Below, piece after piece: positions 1 to 5,392 of a stretch of DNA of 9,542 nt; positions within the stretch are counted from its first letter, which is position 1, and the number at the start of each line of letters is the position of its first letter. Made by a program: the position numbers and the translations under genes. Source of the stretch: Actinomycetota bacterium (GTDB lineage: Bacteria > Actinomycetota > Humimicrobiia > Humimicrobiales > Humimicrobiaceae); contig JAHILC010000003.1 of NCBI GenBank assembly GCA_018897225.1, positions 1 to 9,542 of the forward strand, in the 5' to 3' direction. The notes beneath the pieces were generated by a model. That model saw nothing but the letters and a program-made list of their open reading frames with translations. It was not told the origin of the DNA and searched no databases.

Positions 1-34
1 AATATAAGTTTTTAATATTTTTTTATTTTTATTA

Positions 35-67
35 TGAATTTAATGAATTATTGTGAATTGGTATAAT
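35..67 (+). promoter_or_regulatory. Candidate acs promoter with extended -10 and three upstream TGAATT repeats
   Basis: A perfect TATAAT lies at 62-67, preceded by TG at 59-60, which makes an extended -10 element (TGGTATAAT). No good -35 hexamer is present at 17-bp spacing. Upstream are three copies of TGAATT starting at 35, 44 and 54, about one helical turn apart, the last running into the extended -10. Transcription would start near 74 and give a leader of about 125 nt before acs. An extended -10 can work without a -35, so the repeats could be an activator or repressor site. This is inference from base pattern in a very AT-rich stretch. Confidence 0.45.
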
Positions 68-198
68 ATTATAAACTATTTTTATTCAACATGATAATTT
101 TAAGGAAATTATAAAATCAACAGGCATTCTTCACAAAAAGGTTGTATCAAATGTTATTTTTTTGTTAAAATAAAAAACAAAAAAAACTAGGGGGAAAT

Positions 199-2088
199 AT
201 GACTGAAAAACAGCTTTCAGGAGAGGTTTACTATCCTTCTGAGGAAATCCTAAAAAATGCCAACGCAAAATGTCAAAAGCTTTATTCCTTTGCAGAAAAG
301 GATTATCTTGGCTTCTGGGAAAGTGAAGCAAGTAATCTTAATTGGTTTAAAAAATGGGATAAGGTGCTTGATGATTCCAATAAACCTTTCTTTCAGTGGT
401 TTATCAATGGAAAAACAAATATTGCATATAATTGCCTGGACGTTCATTGCGAAAATTTCAGAAGAAATAAAATAGCACTTTTCTGGGAAGGAGAAAACGG
501 TGATATAAGGTCTTTCTCTTATTTTGCTTTAAGAAGAGACACATGCCGGTTCGCAAATGTGTTAAAGAGCATGGGTGTTAATAAGGGAGATAGGGTTACA
601 ATTTATATGGGAAGAATTCCCGAAGCGATAATTGCCATGCTGGCTTGTGCAAGAATAGGCGCAATTCATTCAGTAGTTTACGGCGGTTTTTCAGTAGAAG
701 CACTTCATGAAAGATTAGAGGATAGTCAGTCGAAAGTTTTAATTGTTGCTGATGGTGCTTTTCAAAGAGGTAAAATTGTGGAGTTAAAGAAGATTGCTGA
801 TGAGGCTCTTCAGAGGGCTGCAACTGTTGAGAGCGTACTTGTAGTCAAAAGAACCGGTCAAGAAATCAATATGGAATTTGGACGTGATATGTGGTACCAC
901 GAACTTATGCACCTTCCTATTGCAAGCAGCAGATGCGATATTGAAGTGATGGATGCCGAAGATCCCCTGTTTTTACTTTACACTTCCGGAACAACCGGTA
1001 AACCAAAAGCAATTTTGCACACACACGGTGGTTATATGGTTGGAACATACGCGACATGCAAGTATGTATTTGATATTCATGAGGAAGACCGTTTCTGGTG
1101 CACCGCAGATCCCGGATGGATTACGGGTCACAGTTATGTTGTCTATGGTCCGCTGCTTAATGGTGCAACTAGTTTTATTTATGAAGGAGCGCCCACCTAC
1201 CCTTACCCAAACCGCTGGTGGCAAATGATTGAAAAGTATGGAATCAATATTCTTTATACAGCGCCAACAGCAATAAGAGGATTCATGAGATTTGGAGATG
1301 CCTGGGTTAAAAGAAATAATCTTTCCTCGCTAAGATTGCTGGGTAGTGTTGGGGAACCGATTAATCCTGAAGCATGGAAATGGTATTATAAAGTTGTAGG
1401 TGGAGAACGCTGCCCCATTATGGATACCTGGTGGCAGACAGAAACCGGTATGTTTATGATAACTTCCATGCCGTGCACTCCTCTTAAACCCGGATCTGGG
1501 ACAAAACCTTTTCCCGGTTTGCAAGTGGATATCGTTGATGAAGGAGGTAATTCTGTAAACACCAATGATGAGGGTTATCTTGTTATCAAAACTCCATGGC
1601 CTGCAATGCTTAGAACAATCTGGAATAATCCTGATGCATATGTTCAGCAGTACTGGAGCAAGTTTCCCGGTATGTATATGACTGGTGATTCCGCAAGAAG
1701 GGATGAAGACGGATATTACTGGATTATCGGCAGAGTGGACGATGTTATAAAAGTTTCAGGTTACCGACTAGGTTCAGCAGAAATTGAAAGTGCACTTGTT
1801 AGCCACCCTTCAGTTGCTGAAGCTGCTGCCATAGGGTTACCTCATGAAGTTAAAGGTAATGCAATCCATGCTTTCATAATATTAAGAACCGGTTATGAAA
1901 AAACCGATAAACTGATAGAAGATTTAAAACAGCACGTCGGGCATGAAGTTGGACCTATTGCAAAACCAGAACAAATCGAAGTTGTTGATTCACTGCCAAA
2001 AACGCGCAGCGGTAAGATAATGCGAAGAGTTTTAAAAGCTCATGCCTTAGGAATTGACCCCGGAAATATCAGCACACTGGAAGAATAA
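199..2088 (+). CDS. acs: Acetyl-CoA synthetase, AMP-forming
   Basis: Makes acetyl-CoA from acetate, ATP and CoA through an acetyl-AMP intermediate; cytoplasmic. The 629 residues cover the whole family (usually about 630-660). The N-terminal ACS domain precedes the ATP-binding motif YTSGTTGKPK (261-270). Acyl-pocket residues match acetyl-specific enzymes: I308/T309 in GWITGHSY, V384 in GSVGEPINPE, and W412 in DTWWQTETG, the tryptophan that closes the pocket to longer acids. TGD is at 495-497, the hinge region GRVDDVIKVSGYRLG at 511-525 (Tyr522 where His is usual), and the catalytic lysine, often regulated by acetylation, is K606 in KTRSGKIMRR. The start is supported by AGGGGG at 189-194. The gene stands alone with its own promoter and a hairpin after its stop. 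Propionyl-CoA synthetase is the main alternative but is less likely given the pocket. Confidence 0.96.
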   Translation: MTEKQLSGEVYYPSEEILKNANAKCQKLYSFAEKDYLGFWESEASNLNWFKKWDKVLDDSNKPFFQWFINGKTNIAYNCLDVHCENFRRNKIALFWEGENGDIRSFSYFALRRDTCRFANVLKSMGVNKGDRVTIYMGRIPEAIIAMLACARIGAIHSVVYGGFSVEALHERLEDSQSKVLIVADGAFQRGKIVELKKIADEALQRAATVESVLVVKRTGQEINMEFGRDMWYHELMHLPIASSRCDIEVMDAEDPLFLLYTSGTTGKPKAILHTHGGYMVGTYATCKYVFDIHEEDRFWCTADPGWITGHSYVVYGPLLNGATSFIYEGAPTYPYPNRWWQMIEKYGINILYTAPTAIRGFMRFGDAWVKRNNLSSLRLLGSVGEPINPEAWKWYYKVVGGERCPIMDTWWQTETGMFMITSMPCTPLKPGSGTKPFPGLQVDIVDEGGNSVNTNDEGYLVIKTPWPAMLRTIWNNPDAYVQQYWSKFPGMYMTGDSARRDEDGYYWIIGRVDDVIKVSGYRLGSAEIESALVSHPSVAEAAAIGLPHEVKGNAIHAFIILRTGYEKTDKLIEDLKQHVGHEVGPIAKPEQIEVVDSLPKTRSGKIMRRVLKAHALGIDPGNISTLEE

Positions 2089-2090
2089 AA

Positions 2091-2123
2091 TTTCTGGAAT
2101 TGCGCCTGCAATTTTTTCAGAAA
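2091..2123 (+). terminator. Two-arm hairpin just after acs, likely transcription terminator
   Basis: Starting two bases after the acs stop, an inner stem AATTGC (2098-2103) pairs with GCAATT (2108-2113) around loop GCCT and is followed by a T run to 2117. An outer arm, TTTCTG (2091-2096) with CAGAAA (2118-2123), is also perfectly complementary, so the T run can instead sit in an internal bulge. The inner stem has only two G-C pairs, so this is a weak intrinsic terminator; its position is the best argument. Confidence 0.4.
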
Positions 2124-2282
2124 GACACATGGAAACAGTTTTTGGAATAAACTTCGGCTGACAGCTTATTATTTTTATTTAGATTTTTATTATATCTTTA
2201 AGTTCTTTTAGCAGGTTTGATGTTGAAAATCTTTATAACCGCAGTTTGCTTAACAGAAAGGAAAACTAATTAAAGAATTGTC

Positions 2283-2471
2283 TTAGATAGCAGGTAATCT
2301 CGATTGGAACACTTTACAATCTCGGCATATTTTTATCTTTTTCTCCCAACTTTCTTCTAATCTACCCTGACAAAAGGTACCGTTTATAAACCAACAAAAA
2401 TGTACGGCTTTAAATTCCCACGCACTGCAGTTTTCTCTCCATTCAACAGGTGTTTTGCAATTTATAAACAT
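2283..2471 (-). CDS. Small cysteine-rich protein resembling the two-CW domain
   Basis: A 62-residue protein with six cysteines and four tryptophans. The pattern NC-x2-WEFK (14-21), then CW-x3-GT-x-C-x-G (26-36), then a charged helix and C-x2-C (49-52), resembles the second half of two-CW domains, small zinc- or metal-binding-type modules often found as stand-alone proteins or fused to signalling proteins in anaerobes. The exact role is unknown; binding of a metal or cofactor by the cysteines is inference. The ATG at 2471 is directly preceded by an in-frame TAA, so the start cannot be further upstream. No ribosome-binding site is seen, and a TATAAT on this strand (2488-2483) lies so close that the mRNA would be nearly leaderless. 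Composition is less AT-rich than the flanks, which favours a real gene. It diverges from the M23 peptidase. Confidence 0.55.
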   Translation of the reverse strand: MFINCKTPVEWRENCSAWEFKAVHFCWFINGTFCQGRLEESWEKKIKICRDCKVFQSRLPAI

Positions 2472-2488
2472 TTATGTATATAATTATA
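2455..2488. promoter_or_regulatory. Candidate divergent promoter (two-CW-like gene / M23 peptidase)
   Basis: On the + strand TTGCAA (2455-2460) and a perfect TATAAT (2479-2484) are 18 bp apart, giving a start near 2491 and a leader of about 66 nt for the peptidase gene. The -10 lies in the palindrome TATAATTATA (2479-2488), so TATAAT also reads on the - strand at 2488-2483, placing a start within about 5 nt of the ATG of the small cysteine-rich gene. No - strand -35 is visible. Very AT-rich sequence makes chance matches common. Confidence 0.4.
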
Positions 2489-2556
2489 AGTAAATAAAAA
2501 TATATATATAAATTAAGCTAAAGAATAACTTAACAAAGTAAATATCAAAGTTTAAA

Positions 2557-3756
2557 ATGAAGTCACCATCGAAGCAAAGAACACAGCTTAAAGCACGCTA
2601 TATTATTGCGATTTTGATTGCCCTGGCAATTTTTATTTCATTCAACTCATTAACCTACCTTACTCCCCGTTCGTCATTATACTCTGAAAACCTTGAAGAA
2701 GAACTTGATAAAGTCAAAAACCAGAAGGAGCAAACACAAAAAGAAATAGAAGAAGCTAAAAAAGCTGAAGCTTCGTACATTAAACAGGTAAACCAGGTAG
2801 AAGGTAATTTAATCAAGGCGCTTGCCGAACTTGACGATCTTAGTGCTAAACTTGCAGATAAAAAAAGAGAAGTAGACAAGATAACCATTGAACTTGTAAT
2901 TAAAGGTAAAGAGCTTGCTGATTTGGAAAAAGAACTGACTGAAAAAATCAGCCTTTTAAATGGCAGGATGGCTGAAATATACAAGAAAAAAAATTACAAT
3001 TTAATAGAGCTTCTTTTTGAAACAGACAGCTTTATAAGATTGTTTTCAAAATTCAAATTGATGAACCTGCTTGCAAAACAGGATCTCGAGATTATGCAGG
3101 ATATAAAATTTAAAAGAGATTCCACAATTAATATAAAAGAAAATATTGCTGAATTAAAGAGTAAGGAAAAATCAGAAAAAGAAAAAATAGAAAAGCTGGT
3201 TAGTGATGCAGAGCAAAAGAAAAAAGAAGTAGAAGGAATTTATACCGAGAAGAAAAGTCTCTTAAGCCAAACCAGAGCAAACAAGAACGCACTTATAGCA
3301 ATGGAAAAACAACTTGAGGCAAAAGAGGCAGAAATTACAAAAAAACTTGAAGCTTTAAGGTATGGTAATGCACCAGGAAAGCTGACTTTTCCAACAAAGG
3401 GTATTTTAACTTCTGGATTTGGAAACAGGATAAGTCCAATTTCGGGGACGATGAGATTTCATGCAGGTATTGACATAGGCTGCAATTCAGGAACACCGGT
3501 AGTTGCTGCTGCAAGCGGTGAAGTTGTACAGGCTGGATATATGGGCGGATACGGGTATGCAGTAATAATATATCATGGAGGTGGATTTTCCACAGTTTAT
3601 GGCCATCTTTCCAAATTTGCAGTATCTACCGGGCAAAAAGTACAGAGAAATCAAATAATTGGCTATGTAGGTTCTACGGGATATGCGACCGGGCCTCATC
3701 TTCATTTTGAAGTCAGGATTAATGGGGTATTGCAGAATCCTTTAAACTTTTTTTAA
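2557..3756 (+). CDS. Membrane-anchored coiled-coil M23 peptidoglycan peptidase (EnvC/LytM type)
   Basis: A cell-wall hydrolase or hydrolase activator acting outside the membrane. Residues 1-14 are basic, followed by a hydrophobic segment at about 15-35 without a clear AxA cleavage site, so an uncleaved anchor is likely. Residues 44-268 are a long Lys/Glu-rich coiled coil with a break around 141-175, the hairpin layout of EnvC and related FtsEX-controlled proteins. The C-terminal LytM domain (275-399) keeps the zinc and catalytic residues: H302 and D306 in FHAGIDIG, H350 in YGHLS, H381 and H383 in GPHLHFE. It should therefore be an active endopeptidase, unlike EnvC itself, which only activates amidases. 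ftsE/ftsX are not in the window. There is no recognisable ribosome-binding site before the ATG at 2557, but the anchor sequence that follows supports this start. The 54-nt gap to the glutaredoxin gene allows co-transcription. Confidence 0.9.
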   Translation: MKSPSKQRTQLKARYIIAILIALAIFISFNSLTYLTPRSSLYSENLEEELDKVKNQKEQTQKEIEEAKKAEASYIKQVNQVEGNLIKALAELDDLSAKLADKKREVDKITIELVIKGKELADLEKELTEKISLLNGRMAEIYKKKNYNLIELLFETDSFIRLFSKFKLMNLLAKQDLEIMQDIKFKRDSTINIKENIAELKSKEKSEKEKIEKLVSDAEQKKKEVEGIYTEKKSLLSQTRANKNALIAMEKQLEAKEAEITKKLEALRYGNAPGKLTFPTKGILTSGFGNRISPISGTMRFHAGIDIGCNSGTPVVAAASGEVVQAGYMGGYGYAVIIYHGGGFSTVYGHLSKFAVSTGQKVQRNQIIGYVGSTGYATGPHLHFEVRINGVLQNPLNFF

Positions 3757-3810
3757 TTATGCTAAACTTTAAAAATTAAATTATGATAATTTTTTTAAGA
3801 AAGGGCAAAA

Positions 3811-4098
3811 ATGGCAGTTGAAGTTAAAAGTGTTAAAGGTGAAGATAAAGGGAAAATCAGATTATATGCTTTAAGCACCTGTATCTGGTGCGGAAAAACT
3901 AAAAAATTGCTTAATGATTTGAATGTCAGTTACGATTTTATAGATGTTGATTTATTGGACTATGAAGACCAGCAGGAAGTATTAAAAGAAATTAAAAAGC
4001 ATAATCCTGGCGGAGGTTTTCCAACCATGGTCATTGATGATAAGGATTGTATTGTTGGTTTTGACGAAGCAAAGGTAAAAGAAAAATTTGGAAAATGA
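3811..4098 (+). CDS. Glutaredoxin-like thiol-disulfide protein
   Basis: A 95-residue thioredoxin-fold protein. After a short N-terminal extension (1-14) a beta strand leads to the active site C24-I-W-C27 (STCIWCGKT), followed by the glutaredoxin/NrdH-like helix, the DFIDVDLLD strand (42-50) and the cis-proline loop GGGFPTMVID (67-76). A third cysteine, C80, is not part of the active site. Related glutaredoxins in anaerobes and methanogens accept electrons from a ferredoxin-type disulfide reductase and pass them to targets such as ribonucleotide reductase; applying that here is inference. AAGGG at 3801-3805 supports the start. Its stop overlaps the start of the next small ORF in an ATGA junction, which implies translational coupling. 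A weak -10-like TATGAT at 3782-3787 could give it its own promoter. Confidence 0.88.
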   Translation: MAVEVKSVKGEDKGKIRLYALSTCIWCGKTKKLLNDLNVSYDFIDVDLLDYEDQQEVLKEIKKHNPGGGFPTMVIDDKDCIVGFDEAKVKEKFGK

Positions 4099-4187
4099 AA
4101 AAAGAAATTTCTCAAAAAGAGGTGCAACCTCCTGAAGTCTGCCCGATTTGCAAGGCAAAAAAAGACATGTTTGAAAGATTCCTGTAA
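4095..4187 (+). CDS. 30-residue protein resembling the C-terminal half of a rubredoxin
   Basis: This small ORF starts in the ATGA overlap with the glutaredoxin gene. Its C-terminal part reads PPEVCPICKAKKDMFERF, close to the second metal-binding knuckle of rubredoxins (typically CPVCGA-K-D-F). Only one CxxC (C16, C19) is present, so it cannot hold the usual four-cysteine iron site as a monomer. In ferredoxin:disulfide reductases of the FTR-beta type a rubredoxin domain is fused to the catalytic domain and a glutaredoxin is the neighbour or partner, so this may be a remnant of such a protein or a functional microprotein. A -1 slip at the AAAA just before the glutaredoxin stop (4092-4095) would enter this frame and make a fusion. 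There is no strong ribosome-binding site; the nearest is AAAGG at 4071-4075, too distant. It ends one base before the dinB stop codon on the other strand. Confidence 0.5.
   Translation: MKKEISQKEVQPPEVCPICKAKKDMFERFL
4114..4133 (-). terminator. Candidate intrinsic terminator of the lexA-dnaE-dinB operon
   Basis: Read on the - strand, AGGAGGT (4133-4127) pairs with ACCTCTT (4123-4117) around loop TGC, with one G-U pair, and is followed by T bases to 4114. It lies about 55 nt beyond the dinB stop codon and falls inside the half-rubredoxin ORF of the opposite strand. Five of the seven pairs form an uninterrupted GAGGT/ACCTC core. On the + strand the hairpin has no T tail, so it would work in the - direction only. 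Confidence 0.42.
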
Positions 4188-5375
4188 TTATTTGTGCGGT
4201 TTTTTACCCTTGATTCCTGCAACCGTGAGCCTGTTTTCCCCATATTTATCTGATATCTTCTCAATTGCATCGGTTAATTTTTCGCCCTTATACTCTTCGT
4301 TAAAAAGAGAGTCTTCCAGCATGGAGCTGGATTTGAGCCCGCCCACGGAAAGCCCCAGAAGCCTTATTTTTTTCCTCAATAAATCAACTTCCTTGAGAAG
4401 ATTCACGGAAGATTTATATATGTCAAATATTGCAGATGTATAATTTTTTAAGGTAATCCTTTTTGTGAAAGTCTTAAAGTCGGAATATCTTATTTTTATT
4501 GTAAGTATCCTTCCTTTATATCCATTAGAATGAAGATTTAATGATAGTTTTTGCGAGAGGAATAAAAGCACTGATTTGAGTGTTTCAAGATTGTCTATAT
4601 CCTTGCTGAATGTAATCTCTCTTCCTATAGATTTGGGCTCCTGGTAGGGGATAACCTCTCGATCATCTATGCCATTTGACATCTCATTCATAAACTTGCT
4701 CAGGGACTGGCCAAACCTTGCTTTCAATATCTCAACCGGTATTTTTGAAAGGTCGCCTATTGTTTTAATGCCCATCGAATTAAGGCCTTCACACGTAACT
4801 CTTCCAACACCCCATACATATGAAACAGGCAGCCTCCTTATTTTTTCAATCATTTCCGGGCTGTTCTCTAGAACCGTAAGGCCGTTGGGCTTTCCCATAT
4901 TAGAAGCAAGCTTTGCAAGAAATTTATTCGGCCCGATACCGGCCGAGGATGTTAGGTTTGTCTGCTCATAAATTTTACCTTTTATTTTCTTTGCAATCTC
5001 CAGATCACTGCCAAACAATTTCTCGCATCCTGTAACATCAAGAAAACCTTCGTCACATCCGACAATTTCAACAAGGGGAGAGAACTGGAAAAATATCTGC
5101 CTTATTTTTCTTGATTCTTCCAGGTATTTTTCCATGTCAACCGTCACAAAAATGCCTTCGGGGCACAATCTTTTTGCTCTTGAAAGAGGCATGCCTGCAT
5201 GCAGGCCGAATTTTCTTGCTTCATAAGAAGCAGAAGATATAACACCTCTGTTTAAGGGTCCCCCAACTATCAGCGGTTTGTTCTTATACTCTGGATGATC
5301 TCTCTGCTCAACCTGGGCAAAAAAAGCATCCATGTCTATGTGTATTATTTTCCGGCTTGAACTGCAGTTCTCCAT
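4188..5375 (-). CDS. dinB: DNA polymerase IV (Y-family translesion polymerase)
   Basis: Low-fidelity polymerase that copies past damaged bases. The 395 residues span the full family layout. The palm motif IHIDMDAFFAQVE (11-23) holds D14 and the steric-gate F19; the second metal motif is GCDEGFLDVTG (106-116), with D108 and E109 present but with Gly-Cys before them where Ser-Ile is usual. Helix-hairpin-helix thumb motifs follow (GIGPNKFLAKLASNMGKP at 146-163, VWGVG at 187-191), then the little-finger domain (about 247-345). LEDSLF (353-358) is a likely sliding-clamp-binding motif of the QLSLF type, followed by the conserved AIEKISDKYGE (370-380). The start lies 17 nt after the dnaE stop with a weak AAGAGA-type ribosome site, so it is the last gene of the operon. 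A LexA-box-like palindrome overlaps codons 2-6. Confidence 0.95.
   Translation of the reverse strand: MENCSSSRKIIHIDMDAFFAQVEQRDHPEYKNKPLIVGGPLNRGVISSASYEARKFGLHAGMPLSRAKRLCPEGIFVTVDMEKYLEESRKIRQIFFQFSPLVEIVGCDEGFLDVTGCEKLFGSDLEIAKKIKGKIYEQTNLTSSAGIGPNKFLAKLASNMGKPNGLTVLENSPEMIEKIRRLPVSYVWGVGRVTCEGLNSMGIKTIGDLSKIPVEILKARFGQSLSKFMNEMSNGIDDREVIPYQEPKSIGREITFSKDIDNLETLKSVLLFLSQKLSLNLHSNGYKGRILTIKIRYSDFKTFTKRITLKNYTSAIFDIYKSSVNLLKEVDLLRKKIRLLGLSVGGLKSSSMLEDSLFNEEYKGEKLTDAIEKISDKYGENRLTVAGIKGKKPHK
5359..5370. promoter_or_regulatory. Candidate LexA operator at the start of dinB
   Basis: GAACTGCAGTTC is a perfect 12-bp palindrome with the GAAC-N4-GTTC core of Gram-positive and actinobacterial SOS boxes. 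It is the only match to that core that I found by reading the window; chance alone predicts well under one. It covers codons 2-6 of dinB. The outer C/G pair of the full box (CGAAC...GTTCG) is absent, being T on both sides, and the centre TGCA does not fit the B. subtilis RNRY preference, so binding is uncertain. A -10-like TAAAAT lies just upstream on the - strand in the dnaE-dinB junction, without a good -35. Confidence 0.4.
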
Positions 5376-5392
5376 AAGTTTCTCTTTTTATT

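Noticed and set aside
90..113. Seven-codon leader ORF in the acs 5' region
   Set aside because: It has no ribosome site, no meaningful peptide and no attenuator structure near it.
157..185. 10-bp inverted repeat of T/A runs before acs
   Set aside because: Apart from one G-C pair the stem is all A-T and in homopolymer sequence; it is probably a chance pairing and not a riboswitch or terminator.
2124..2282. Possible small gene or RNA between acs and the two-CW-like gene
   Set aside because: Both strands have frequent stops and only weak A-T hairpins; nothing resembles a known RNA family or coding frame.
2655..2984. 109-residue Ser/Leu-rich open frame on the - strand
   Set aside because: It is the antisense of the Lys/Glu-rich coiled coil of the M23 peptidase; the composition is what that complement must give.
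4171..4443. 90-residue + strand frame over the 3' end of dinB
   Set aside because: It is opposite the well-conserved DinB C-terminus, shows no family motifs and has no ribosome site.
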